Below are positions 32,353 through 42,497 of a stretch of 64,000 nt of DNA, one piece after another. Position 1 is the stretch's first letter. Each line of letters begins with the position of its first letter. Location of the stretch: NCBI GenBank assembly GCA_019454045.1, contig SKCR01025356.1, positions 496,001 to 560,000 on the forward strand. Reading direction: 5' to 3'. Position numbers and translations under genes: made by a program. The notes under the pieces are model-generated. The model was given only the letters and a program-made list of their open reading frames with translations, did not search any database and was not told the DNA's origin. This DNA comes from Zanthoxylum bungeanum (Eukaryota > Streptophyta > Magnoliopsida > Sapindales > Rutaceae).

Positions 32353-32552
32353 ATAGACCGGATACTTGCTGCGCCTAAAGGAGGTCCTCAAAGTAATGGT
32401 CATCCACATTGAACAAAGCTCAAGGTGTGATTCCTTTCTTAGACTTTTTTTCCTCATTAAATTTGGATTATTTTTCTCATTTGTTTTTCATTTTGTGTCT
32501 TAATTTTATTACAGTGCGACAAAAGGGTCGAAAGCGCACCATGGTTGGATGA
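32353..32552 (+). pseudogene. BUD32: BUD32-like exons 5-6 (C-terminal part), exon 5 damaged
   Basis: After acceptor TGTGTAG, exon 5 (32353-32424) begins IDRILAA, matching the family's MDRILAA with Met changed to Ile (ATA). It then differs by two extra bases. The continuing frame ends at a TGA within exon 5, while the family frame shows RRSSK, a TAA where CAA (Gln) is usual, then WSSTLNKAQ with one codon missing. Exon 6 (32515-32552, acceptor TTACAG) encodes RQKGRKRTMVG and a stop. The basic C-terminal tail of Bud32 matters for tRNA-linked activity in studied species, so loss of frame here would be harmful. Confidence 0.8.
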
Positions 32553-32864
32553 TTTGGTAAGATGAAGAGATGTTGTTTGGATAATTAGTGTTATGCTGTT
32601 TTTATTGACATTTCCCTGGTTACCTACAATGCTTGGAGCTTTTGATATGTAAGTTATGATGTATCTGTATCAGTGTAGGCATTATCTTCAGCCCTGGTTC
32701 AGCATAGTTGCATATATATATATGTGATCCAAAATTAGCTTTCACAAGAACTAACCAAATTAGCTATGGCCAATTTTCCATTATTTACTTGTTCAGCAGA
32801 ATCTTATATCACACATACGCAGGCAGGCCACAGTTTTCGTTTGTACCTTTCTGTTGATAGTAAT
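32553..32864 (+). other. 3' untranslated/downstream region of the BUD32-like gene
   Basis: Host sequence between the stop codon and Copia3. It contains a short CATATATATATATG microsatellite at about 32709. No clear polyadenylation signal can be singled out and no other gene is seen. Confidence 0.5.
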
Positions 32865-33029
32865 TGTAGAGAAGTTGAGTAAAATACTCTATATATTTGC
32901 TTAGGAAAATATTTACAAGAGATGACTATATATTACCTTGAGAATACAATCAATTAGTAAAGAAAATATTACACATAAATACCAATTATTCTAACAATAA
33001 ATCTAATTATTATATTCCTAATTCTAACA
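32865..33029 (-). repeat. Copia3 3' LTR (165 bp)
   Basis: Minus strand TGTTAGAATTAGG...CTTCTCTACA. It matches 37703-37837 over about 130 bases (AGCAAATATATAGAGT, GTAATATTTTCTTT). The polypurine tract, minus-strand CACCTTGAGGGGGAG, lies next to it at 33030-33044. Confidence 0.88.
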
Positions 33030-33044
33030 CTCCCCCTCAAGGTG

Positions 33045-33570
33045 AAGTATACATGTTATATGCACCAAGTTTGATACAAATGAAATCAATGCGAGGACCT
33101 CGAAGTAACTTAGTAAGGACATCTGCTAATTGGCCTTCTGAGTTGAAAAAACTAGTAGTAATATATCCTGATAAATTTTTCTCTCTGATAAAGTGACAAT
33201 CCACTTCTATGTGTTTGGTCCTTTCATGAAACCCAGAATTAGAGTCGATATGTAATGTTGTATGGTTGTTTCAAATTAGCTTCATTTGTGCTTCTCCTCC
33301 AAACTTTAATTCTTGCAATAACTGTTTCAACCATACCAGCTCACATGTTGTTAAGGCCATAGCCCTATACTCTGTCTATGCACTAGATTTGGCGACGACA
33401 ACTTACTTCTTACTCTTCCAAGATATTAGATTACCTCCAATCAGAACACAATAACCTGTAGTAGAGCGTCTATCTGACGGAGAACCTGTCCAATCTGCGT
33501 CAAAATAACCAATAACCTGAGTATGTCTCTTATCTTCATATAGTAGACATTGGTCTGATGCTCTTTTTAT
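33045..33570 (-). pseudogene. Copia3 RNase H, decayed
   Basis: The minus strand carries the copia RNase H region by position and by short matches: a GYW/D-x-D-W-type start near 33510, SNILEE and VSCRRQ near 33420, and an H-x-D-like block near 33190. Stops are frequent and no long frame remains. Confidence 0.6.
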
Positions 33571-34568
33571 TTATCTAAGAATGCGTATAACAACATCCCA
33601 ATGACTCTGACAAGGAGTTTGTAGAAACTGTCTAACCATGCTTACAACAAAAGAAATATATGGTCGAGTGATTGTAAGATAGTTCAGCTTCCCAACAAGT
33701 CTCTTGTATTGCCCATGATCATCCAACTGTTCTCCGATTAGCATCATATATTCCTCGGGATTCTCCGATGGCTCCCCCTCTTTTGGTAGGAGTTTAACAT
33801 TTGGATCCATAGATGTATCCACCGGTCTACAATCTAACATATAAGTCTTTTGAAGAATATCCAATGCATACTTTATGTGGGAAATGGCTACCTCAGTGGT
33901 GGACTGTGTTACCTCTATGCAAAGAAAGTACTTGAGTCGTCCCAAATATTTAATCTGGAAATGATTAAATAAGTAAGTTTTTAGCTCCTGAATACCCTCT
34001 TGATCACTTCCAGTGATGACGATATCATCCATATAAACTACCAGGTAGATGCATTTTCCATTAGAATGTCGGTAGAAAATAAAGTGATCAGCTTCATTAC
34101 GAATCATGCCAAAATCTGTAATCACGGAACTGAACCTCCCAAACCAAGCACAATGAGATTGTTTTAAATAATAAAGAGAACGACGAAGCCGACATACCAA
34201 TTCATACTCCTCTTAAGCAACAAAATCAGGTGGTTGCTCCATATAGACTATTTTATGAAGATCACCATGGAGAAATGCATTCTTGATGTCGAGCTGATAA
34301 AGTGGCCAATGACGCATAACAGCCATAAATAGGAACAAACGGACAGAGGCAATCTTGGCCACAAGAGAAAAGGTGTCACCATAGTCTAAACCAAATATCT
34401 GTGTATAGCCCTTGCAACCAGATAAGCCTTAAGACGATCAATTTTCCCATCAAGACCAACCTTCACTGTATAAACCCACCGACAGTCAAATACAGATTTA
34501 TCGGGCGATAAAGAAACTAAATCCCAAGTGCCATTAGAGTGTAAGGCTGTCATTTCATCAACTTCCAC
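33571..34568 (-). pseudogene. Copia3 reverse transcriptase
   Basis: 34568-34386 gives EMTALHSNGTWDLVSLSPDK and [20 protein letters not shown]. Across a break, the region near 34300-34210 encodes [19 protein letters not shown] text with the first Asp. 34200-33571 is open for 209 codons: VCRLRRSLYYLKQSHCAWFG, YLVVYMDDIVITGSDQEGIQ with the catalytic MDD, and LVGKLNYLTITRPYISFVVS. The catalytic motif is intact, but stops at about 34385 and 34205 break the frame. Confidence 0.88.
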
Positions 34569-34999
34569 TCTGGGTGTGATAGCGCCTCACTAAGCATTTT
34601 AGGAATAGAAACAAAAGACAAGATGGAAACAAAAGCATAATACGGTGCATATAAACGACGATAACTCGGAAATGTGTAAATAGAATGTGGATTATGAGTG
34701 GAATGAATACCTTTATGGGTGGCAATAGGACCTTCTTGCACAGGCTAGTCCAAAGTATGAGGATGAGCTAGAGCATGTTGTGAGTCAGCCATGACATTAT
34801 TGGGACTGACAGAAAGTGGAGAACAAGGATGAAAGTGGTAGACCTGAAGAGGTCGATGATAGGGTACTTCCTCTGGCGGAGGACTGTAGAAGTGAACGGG
34901 AATGACCTCGGGAAGGGTAGGATGGTCGGTGTATTGAGAGAGAAAAATGGAGATGACTCAAAGAATGTGAATTCAGCAGAAATGATATAATAGTTATCA

Positions 35000-35880
35000 T
35001 CGGGAGAATAACAAAGATACTCTCTTTAGAGACGAGAGTAACCTAAAAAGATACATTTGGTAGACTTAGTACCAAGTTTATTTTAACTCGGTGTCAGGTT
35101 ATGGACAAAATAGACACAACTGAATATGCAAAATGGTAGATGATGAGGGGGTTGAGTTGGAAACAAAATGGAATGAGGAACTTGATTCTGCAAAACAGAG
35201 GAAGACATACGATTGATTAAATGACAAGCAGTTAGAACAGTATCCCTTCAGAAACGAAGTGGCAGATGATGGGCAGTTGAGTTGGAAACAGAATGGAATG
35301 AGGAATGCATACAATTGAACAGAGGAATGCATACGATTGATTAAATAACAATCACTTAGAACAACATCCCCTCTGAAATGAAGTGGCATATGATTATAGA
35401 GTAATAAGGTGCGGGCTGTGTCAATGAAATGTCGGTTTTTACCTTTAGCTATACCATTCTATTGAGGGGTATGGGCACATGATGACTCATTAAAAATGCC
35501 GAGAGAGGACATGGAGTCTTTAAACGATGCAAAAAAATATTCTCGAGCATTATCACTGCGTAAGATACGGATAAGAACATCTAATTGAGTGTGAATCTCA
35601 GTATAAAAGTCTTTAAAAATCGAAAATAACTCAGAATGATCTTTAAGTAAGAATAACCAAGTATTGCGAGAATGATCATCAATAATTGTAATAAAATATC
35701 GAAATCCCAAAACAGAATTGACATGACATGGACCCCAAATCTCAAAATGAACTAATTCAAAGAGGGACGCAACTCGATTATTGACACATTTGGGAAACTA
35801 GTATGAGTTTTTTTTCCAAGTTGACACGACTCACAATTAAAGAACTATATATTAGATAGATGCAGAGCTAGCTTCTAGAA
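35000..35880 (-). pseudogene. Copia3 integrase
   Basis: The core frame 35710-35459 reads MGFRYFITIIDDHSRNTWLF, VLIRILRSDNAREYFFASFK (second Asp, with ARE where GGE is usual) and ESSCAHTPQ. A frame shift follows, then QNGIAK at about 35450. The region at 35400-35120 (LINRMHSSVQ...) is duplicated in tandem. The HHCC domain lies upstream near 35900 (HFRLGHPQF). Confidence 0.82.
35120..35400 (-). repeat. Tandem duplication of about 135 bp inside Copia3 integrase
   Basis: The text AGTTGGAAACAAAATGGAAT to GAAACGAAGTGGCAGATGAT (35155-35270) is repeated as AGTTGGAAACAGAATGGAAT to GAAATGAAGTGGCATATGAT (35280-35393) with small differences. The second unit has an extra partial repeat of the GGAATGCATACGATTGAT block. 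It probably arose by slippage or unequal exchange after insertion. Confidence 0.8.
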
Positions 35881-35881
35881 C

Positions 35882-36300
35882 TTAAACAAACTGGGGGTGA
35901 CCCAAACGAAAATGGATGACAGAGGTAGAATCAGAAGAAGCACAAGCAACGGAATGGAGCGACAACGAAATATGATAGAGGCCTTGTGACTTATGTCTTG
36001 TACCAATCATCTCTCCTATATTTTGGTCCTGCACAACAACAAAATTATTAAGAAATTTGATCGAAAGATCATAGGTAAGTTTACTGACAGAGATAAGATT
36101 AAAATGACAACCCGGTACATAAAGAACGTATTTCAAAGGTAAGGAAGGAACAAGAGAAGCTCGCCCTATGCCCTTAGCAACTATTTTAAAACCATTAATA
36201 AAGGTAACCATAGGGATAGAATTTGAACATGTTGAAGATGAGAAAAGTTATGGATTACCAAAATTATGGTTGGAGGCTCCGAAATCAAGAACCCAAGGGC
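35882..36300 (-). pseudogene. Copia3 protease end and GAG-pre-integrase
   Basis: The minus strand reads MVTFINGFKIVAKGIGRASL, PLKYVLYVPGCHFNLISVSK, DQNIGEMIGTRHKSQGLYHI and VIHFRLGHPQF. These are the C-terminal half of copia protease and the start of integrase. The active-site block upstream (about 36280-36300) reads WVLDFGASNHNF, with D-F-G where D-S/T-G is expected. A stop at about 36250 separates the two. Confidence 0.82.
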
Positions 36301-37692
36301 CTAGAAGAGATGACTGAGTGATGCAAGCCACAGAATTACTAATGTAGGCAATGGAGGCAGATGAAGATTTTCGAGAGGCCTGATACTGAAGGAAATCTGC
36401 ATAAGATGGGCCAGATAAATTGACTTGCTGAGATGGGTGCTCGGAAGAGTAAGAGAATGCATGACTGTCAACTTGAGCAACATTAGTAGTAAGGGGACGA
36501 GGTGGTTTCCCATGAAGTTGATAGCAACGCTTCCGGAGGTGACCAAACTTATGACAATAAGTGCATTTTGGACGCGCGCCTCTAGTGGGACCCTGACCCT
36601 AACCGCTCTCGAAATTGTCCTATGCTGCTAAAATGGAAGTCTCCACAGATGAGGACTCGGAGTCAATGATGGCAGAGGAGGAGACTCGAAGGAGCTGAGC
36701 AAAAATATTCTCCAGAGAGGGGATAATAGCACTAGATAATATCTGATCACGAACAAGATGAAGCTTAAATCGTATCCCAAGCAAAGTCAAAACCATAAAG
36801 AACTATTCACGCTGGCGTTCCTATTCAGTAATAGTGGTAGTAAAAGGCAAGATAAAATTGAACTCCTCTCCCAGTTATTCAATGCGACCAATATACTCAA
36901 ACATAGCCATATCATGTTGATTCAGGGAAAACATATTGGACATAATATTATAAAATCTCTGGATATCATTAGTATACAAATCTTGAGCCTTACTCCATAA
37001 CTTGTGGCAAATTTTATAGGTCCAAAACATAACAAGATTTTTAGGATCAATGGATTGCCATAAGAGATTACATAATTATGCACCAATCTTTGCTAAGATT
37101 TGAACTCGTCATCTGATATAACATCCTCACTGGAGGTCAAGTGGTATTCATACCATTTCCCCATAAATCATAATTCAACTGAAGCCGACCAAGAGACATA
37201 ATTTAAAGAGCTAAGTAACTCGTCAGATGTAATAATATGAGAACTAGGAATATTAGAAACTGAGGCACTTGATTTAGGCAAGAGTGGAGTTCGGGAATGA
37301 GTGTCACATTCAGATGTGGTAGCCGTAGGAATGATCTCTAAAAACTAGAGGGAAAACTAGTATGAACCACAAAAATAGAGGCGGGAGGCAAGCTGTGACA
37401 TGTGGCATACACGAATAGGTAAGAAAACGGCGTGGTTCATGAAAAGGGTAGATCAACGGCGTCTGAATGTGATGGTGGTGGCGGTTTGGGGAAAAAACGT
37501 TACGAAAAGTGGTGGTGGGAAATCTAGGGTTTCAAAGGTATTTATGAAAATCAGGGATATGGACACGCCAAGGGAGGAAACCGATGACAGAATTGAGACA
37601 ACCGGATGACAATGAGTATGATGGCGTCGGAACAGTGGTGCCAGAACAGTGACGTCGGAAAAAAAAAAGGTGAAAAAACACTAGAAAAATCT
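36301..37692 (-). pseudogene. Copia3 gag
   Basis: A zinc knuckle at about 36570-36520 reads CTYCHKFGHLRKRCYQLHGK, a full CCHC. Upstream, 36600-37690 carries the rest of gag in several frames (text near 37000 aligns to the capsid-like domain), with many stops. The start region near 37590-37400 has no convincing ATG left. Gag packages element RNA. Confidence 0.7.
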
Positions 37693-37702
37693 ACTGATAC
37701 CA
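37693..37702 (-). promoter_or_regulatory. Copia3 primer binding site
   Basis: Minus strand ATGGTATCAG adjoins the LTR end (CTCTACA). It is the initiator-Met tRNA type, like Copia1 and Copia2. Confidence 0.8.
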
Positions 37703-37837
37703 TGTAGAGAAGTAGAGTAGAACACTCTATATATTTGCTTAAGAAAATATTTATAAGAGATGGCTTTATATAGCCTTGAGAATACAACAAATTAGGAAAG
37801 AAAATATTACACATAAATGCTAATCATTTTAGCAATC
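37703..37837 (-). repeat. Copia3 5' LTR, 5' end missing
   Basis: It matches 32865-33000 in order. Beyond 37837 the sequence no longer matches; the LTR start TGTTAGAATTAGG is absent, so about 30 bases and the target duplication are lost. Confidence 0.82.
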
Positions 37838-38021
37838 AATCAAAATTTTGAAGAAGCTCCCCCTCACCAAAGTTTCTTGAGTGCCCTGACTAGTCACCGT
37901 GAGACTCGTCTTGACACTCGAGTTTCATAAGAAAACTGGGCTCTCAACCCTTATTTAGATGTTGCAACAAAAATTTACCACTTCCACTCTTTAATATCCA
38001 GTCTACTTCTTTCATAAAGGT
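37838..38021. other. Unassigned short interval
   Basis: 184 bases between Copia3 and Tat2. A CTCCCCCTCACC string near 37858 resembles a copia polypurine tract in reverse, perhaps a remnant. No gene is seen. Confidence 0.4.
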
Positions 38022-39226
38022 TGTTGATGGTGATTTTTGGACCCGAGAAGAATCAAAATATGGAGAATGGTATTAAGGAGATTTCAATTACCCAGATGGG
38101 GGCCCAAGGTCCTTCCGAGGATAAGGATCTAGGCCCAAGGCCCTTATTCGGTGGCATTTGAAAATCGACTTGAGGATGCCAGTTTTGGCTTTGAAGCACA
38201 CTGTGAAAGGTACTTCGAATGAACCAGCAGAGGCACAGTCATACACACCCGAGAAAGCTTATCAGAAACAAAGAAACATAGGAAAATGATCACTAGAAGA
38301 TACAAGGTAGAATAAAATCATAACAGTTCAGACTGTCATCAAAGGAAGCTATTTCTCAATACTTCTACATGCCCGTAATTGAAGCGGCCGATGAGCTTAA
38401 TGTTGGCTTGGCTTTTTTAAAGAGAATATGAGGGAAGTGAAGGCTTTTCTACTTACCCAACATGTTAATAGATGAAAGGAAGGACGTTACTTGACTTGAT
38501 ATACCGACCTCAGAATATAGGTCGGGGTTGCAACATTATGTTCTTAGACGGACGATATAAGCCCTAAATGAAAGTTTAAACCTCCCAATGATTGATAAAG
38601 ATAAGAGTTAGCCAGTGGCTGATGGGATGGAAGAGAGCCTCATGTTTGTCTATTGACACACGCAACTGTATATGAGTGGTTGAAATACAGGTTTACATAT
38701 TGGTAGAGTGTGTAGCAATTACCAAAAGAGGGTGAATTAATGAGGTTCAGATGGCAGATAGTAGCTGTGTCAGATAGTATAGCTACTACTTGTAGGTTGA
38801 TTGGGGAAGAGAGCCTACGTAATGATAACTTGGTAACGTTGTTGACGTCACGAGTTGGCAGAATAGTGGGTTTAGGCGTACTATATAAAGAGGTTGAGAA
38901 CTCATTGTAAAGAGATGGCTATTTTGATTCAGAGCATTCTTGTAACTTGTAAAAGAGAGAAAAAAGCTTTAGCGAGAGAGAAAGAGCAAGTCGGTCTGAC
39001 CTGAGCTCATAATAATAGATCTTGTTTCTTTTACATTCGTGGACGTAGGTTGGATCTATTTCACCAAACCACGTTAAATCCTCTGTTATTATCTCTGTGT
39101 TTTCTTGTTTGTCTCCCAAGTTTGCTTTTGGTTCCCAACAAACAAATCAAATTCATTGCTTAGGGAAGGTTTGTTCGAGGAGCGATTTTTACTGAATCTC
39201 CTTGGAATGAAAAACAGCCGTCAATA
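38022..39226 (+). repeat. Tat2 5' LTR (1205 bp)
   Basis: Starts TGTTGATGGTGATTTTTGG and ends GTCAATA. It matches 41295-42497 throughout, with scattered differences. A TATA-like ACTATATAAAGAGG lies at 38880 in both copies (ACTATATAAAGGGG at 42149). Confidence 0.9.
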
Positions 39227-39227
39227 G

Positions 39228-39245
39228 TTGGCGCCGTTTGTGAGG
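39228..39245 (+). promoter_or_regulatory. Tat2 primer binding site
   Basis: TTGGCGCCGTTTGTGAGG lies one base after the LTR. The same TGGCGCC core is in Tat1 and Tat3. Confidence 0.82.
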
Positions 39246-39275
39246 AATCGGTGCAAGAAGCAGCAAACACACTAA

Positions 39276-39640
39276 GGCGATGGGAGGAGATGGAAACCAT
39301 AAATCTTCAGAGGCTTCAATGACGGAATGAATGGAGATAATATACAAAACCATACAGAGTGAAAGGGAATATGCTCGAAGGGAAAGAGAAACAACCAAAA
39401 TCTTCATGAAGGTTATGCTAGAGAAGATTATGAAGTTTGAAAAGAAGACATGAGAGAGAGGAGATGAAAGTACCAGCGGAAGGAGATGAGAGATAACAAG
39501 GAGACAAATACCTATATTCACGGTAGCAGAGGGAATGACATTGGCTGGAGATTCGAACCGGGCAAGAAAGAACTATTGCCAGAATAAAGGCTCGGAGGTG
39601 TTGACAACCGAAAGGGCCCTAAGGATCTAGAAGGCCAAAT
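39276..39640 (+). pseudogene. Tat2 gag remnant
   Basis: ATG at 39279 opens MGGDGNHKSSEASMTE, similar to the Tat3 gag start (MAEGGNHRSSESSTTQ). It stops early and only about 120 codons of scrambled gag remain before the protease. The capsid domain seen in Tat3 (about 60900-61230) is missing here. Confidence 0.7.
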
Positions 39641-40150
39641 CGGTGCCCATAATATTCACCGATGAGGATTCCCAGGGTGTCAACTACCCTCATGATGATG
39701 CACTGATAATCAAGGCCAATATCGACGGCGCCGAAGTGGATAGCATATTGGTGGATCACGGGAGCACGGTGGATATTATCTCCAATGAAGTTTTGGATGA
39801 CTTATGCGTGGAATACACCACTTTGATCCGAGACGCGACACCAATGTACGGGTTTGGGGGAGCAACAGTGGTGCCGCTGGGCAAAGTACATTTAACAATG
39901 ACTATTGGGATGACTACCCATACCCGGATCATTATGATGAATTTTACAGTGGTAGATTGCATGAGAATGTACCAAGTAATCTTGGGAAGGCCCTTTATGA
40001 TGAAGTCCAGGGCAACCATGTAATGCTATTACCTGAAGTTGAAATTCCTAACTCGGAAGGGAGTTGGGTTGTTTGTGGAAGCCAGAAGGCGGCTAACAGT
40101 TGCTTCGCCACCATTTCTAAAGAATCTTTGTGTATTGAAGGGGTATGAGA
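39641..40150 (+). pseudogene. Tat2 protease
   Basis: The 126-codon frame from 39643 reads MPIIFTDEDSQGVNYPHDDA, SILVDHGSTVDIISNEVLDD and YQVILGRPFMM. The active site D-H-G-S replaces the D-T/P-G-S seen in relatives, so the key residue next to Asp is altered. A stop at 40021 and a frameshift follow, then SQKAANSCFATISKESLCIE. It is the counterpart of 61990-62520 in Tat3. Confidence 0.85.
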
Positions 40151-40154
40151 GAAG

Positions 40155-40623
40155 ATGAATGAAATGGAAGGGGACGTGACAGAAGTAGAGTCAGCCGACC
40201 CCCGACCCGAAGAACCAACCCAACTGGGGATAGGGGAGGAACTGAAATTGGTGGAGCTTCTTTGCCATTGGAAGATAATAAAGGTCGGAGTCAGACTGGA
40301 GTCAGATCTGAGAAAGCGGTTGCTAAGGAATATGCATATGTCTTTGCATGAGACCACAAGGATATGCTTAGGATTGACCCCAAGATCATCAGTCAACACT
40401 TGGCGGTTGACCGAGCTCACAGGCTAGTGAAGCAAAAGATGAGGATTTTCAATCAGAAGCAGTATGGGCAATTCAGGCAGAGGTTGAAAAATTATTGAAG
40501 ACTGGGTTCATCAGGGAGGTCAAATACCCGAAGTGGGTGTCAAATGTGGTCTTAATGAAGAAGGCCAACGAAAAAAAGATGAAGTGCATGGATTTCTCCG
40601 ACTTGAATAAGGCTTGTCTGAAG
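40155..40623 (+). pseudogene. Tat2 reverse transcriptase, first third only
   Basis: The linker EEPTQLGIGEELKLVELL matches Tat3 MVEELKAVELF. The RT start then appears in pieces: KTGFIREVKYPKWVSNVVLM and CMDFSDLNKACLK. Homology ends at 40623, just where DSFPLP should follow. All catalytic Asp residues are lost. Confidence 0.82.
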
Positions 40624-41294
40624 TGTTGATGGCACAAGGAGGGAGCATTCCTTTGTGGTCAGTTTGTTGTGATTTCTCATGTTGGGTTACGTCCTGTCGA
40701 GGCCCTACTACCGTATGTTAGTGTAAGGAGGAATCATTCACTTGCGACCTAGTAACTTAGATGGCTCATTATCGATCTTTTCCCCAAGGCTTCTATTTTT
40801 CAGATCTGTCCGGGACTAGGTTACGTCCCACCGAGGCCTTATCTATGATTAAAGACCCGATGGTGATTTTCCTTAATGGTTTATATTTTGTTTTGCAAGC
40901 CTTGGCAAGTCATTCCCTTCTGGGATTGCAGCACGTCAAGAGCTTACAATCAGCCCGAAGTGGCGCAAGATGAGCTTCTTTAAGCGGGGAAGTCCAAGGG
41001 ATGGACTGACCAAAGTTAGTTCATGTGGACTTCTTCAGTCTGAGAAATCCTAGGGGAAGAGATGACCAAGTAATAGGTCAGAAATAGAGATGCTAGATCA
41101 GGATTATGAACCCGACGTGGATCTTCACAATGAACATTGAAGCTTGCTGTCGTGGAACCCGCTCCGAGGTGGGGTAGATTTTGGATTATACACTCAATCA
41201 AGATTGAGCATCAGTGTAAGAAAGAACCACACCATTTTTTGAAGTTCCCGGCACCAACTCACAGACTCGTTGATACCGAGAACTATGGGACAAA
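40624..41294 (+). other. Tat2 3' untranslated region with a partial direct repeat
   Basis: About 670 bases with no gene. GGTTACGTCCTGTCGAGGCC (near 40686) recurs as GGTTACGTCCCACCGAGGCC (near 40820), suggesting two diverged units of about 135 bases. The last bases before the LTR (GAACTATGGGACAAA) may be a weak polypurine tract. Confidence 0.55.
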
Positions 41295-42497
41295 TGTTGA
41301 TGGTGATTTTCAGACCCTAGAAGATTTGAAATATAAAGAAGGGTATTAATGGGATTTCACTTACCCACATGGGGGCCCAAGGTCTTTGCGAGGATGAGGG
41401 GATCCAGTCCCAAGGCCCAGATTCGGTGACATTTGAAGACTGACCCGAGGATGCCATTTTTGGCTTTGAAGTACACTGAGAATAGGACTTGGGATGAACC
41501 AGCAGAGGCACAGTCAGATACACCTGTGAAAGCTTATCAAAAACAAAGAAGCATAGGAAGGTGATTGCTAGAAGATACAAGCTAGAAAAAAATCATAACA
41601 GTTCAGACTGTTATCAAGGGAAACTATTTCTCAATGCTTCTACATGCTCGTAACTGAAGCGGCCCAGGAGTTTAATGTTGGCTTGGCCCTTTTTGAAGAG
41701 AATGTGAGGGAAGTGAAGGCTTTTCTACCAACCCAGCCTGTTAATAGATGTAAGAAAGGACATCACTTTACTTGATGCACCGATAGGGGTCGGGGTTGCA
41801 GCATTATATTCTTAGACTGACGACGTAAGTCCTAAATGGAAGTTTAAGCCTCCCAATGACTGATAAAGTTAGGAGTAGGCTAGCGGCTGATGGGATGGAA
41901 TAGAGCCTCACGCTTGTCCACTGACACACGCAATTGTATTGGAGTGGTTGGAATACAGGTTGGCACATGAGCAGAGTGTGTAGCAGTTACCAAAATATGG
42001 TGAATTAATGAGGTTCAGATGGCATAGAGTAGTTGTGTCAAGCGGTAGAGCTACTACTTGTAGGTTGATTGGGGAAGAGAGCCTACGCGATGATAACTTG
42101 GTAACGTGGATGACGTCACGAGTTGGCAGAATTGTGGGTTTAGGCATACTATATAAAGGGGTTGAGAACTCATTGTAAAAGGTTGACTATTTTGATTCAG
42201 AGCATTCTTGTAACTTATTAAAGAGAGAAAAAAAGATTTAGCGAGAGAGAAAGAGCAGGTCGGCCCGACCCGAGCTCCTATTAAGAGATCTTGTTTCTTT
42301 TGCATTCGTGGACGTATTTTAGATTCATTCTGCCGAACCACGTTAAATCCTCTGTTATTATCTGTGTGTTTTCTTATTTGTCTGCCAAGTTTGATTTTGG
42401 TTCTCAATAAACCAAACAAATTCATTGCTTGGGAGGAGGTTTGTTCGAGGAGCGGTTTTTCCTGAATTACCTCTGGAACGAAAAATAGCCGTCAACA
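41295..42497 (+). repeat. Tat2 3' LTR (1203 bp)
   Basis: Starts TGTTGATGGTGATTTTCAG and ends GTCAACA. It is a direct copy of 38022-39226. The 5' copy ends in TA where this one has CA. Confidence 0.9.

Larger units (their letters stand above)
18982..32552 (+). pseudogene. BUD32: BUD32/TP53RK-like atypical kinase gene (KEOPS subunit), TE-filled intron 4, damaged exon 5
   Basis: Six exons can be assigned by codon phase and splice sites: 18982-19044, 19216-19329, 19426-19707, 19798-19911, 32353-32424 and 32515-32552. Joined, they match the length (about 227 residues) and motif order of the Bud32/p53-related kinase family, which supports t6A tRNA modification in the KEOPS/EKC complex. Kept are the Lys region IVKERFSKKYRHP, the catalytic HGDLTTSNML and IDFGLS. 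The basic tail ending RKRTMVG is encoded in exon 6. Intron 4 is 12,441 bp and contains Copia1, Copia2 and a MITE. Exon 5 has a net +2 change, two in-frame stops in the family frame and a lost codon. The spliced product would therefore end shortly after DRILAA without the tail. It is probably a pseudogene; a truncated allele or sequence error is possible. Confidence 0.85.
32865..37837 (-). mobile_element. Copia3: Ty1/copia retrotransposon with short LTRs, minus strand
   Basis: A 5-kb element downstream of the BUD32-like gene. Minus-strand order: 5' LTR (37837-37703), primer binding site, gag, protease (about 36300), GAG-pre-integrase and integrase (36200-35000), RT (34570-33570), RNase H (33560-33043), polypurine tract and 3' LTR (33029-32865). 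The LTRs are only 135-165 bp. Many stops and frameshifts, plus an internal tandem duplication (35120-35400), show it is dead. The 5' LTR lacks its first 30 or so bases. Confidence 0.88.
38022..42497 (+). mobile_element. Tat2: Ty3/gypsy (Tat-type) element with internal deletion
   Basis: Two 1.2-kb direct LTRs (38022-39226 and 41295-42497) enclose only 2.07 kb. The order inside is primer binding site, a gag remnant, protease, and the first third of RT, which ends at 40623. The rest of RT, RNase H and integrase are gone. Its protease is closely similar to that of Tat3, so the two belong to one family. The five flanking bases (AAGGT left, ACGAT right) do not match well, so no convincing target duplication is visible. 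Confidence 0.88.

Noticed and set aside
18982..32552. Treating exons 1-4 and exons 5-6 as two unrelated loci
   Set aside because: Exon 4 ends with GNV at a consensus donor, and exon 5 begins with the next family residues after an acceptor, in the same phase and strand. Only transposons lie between.
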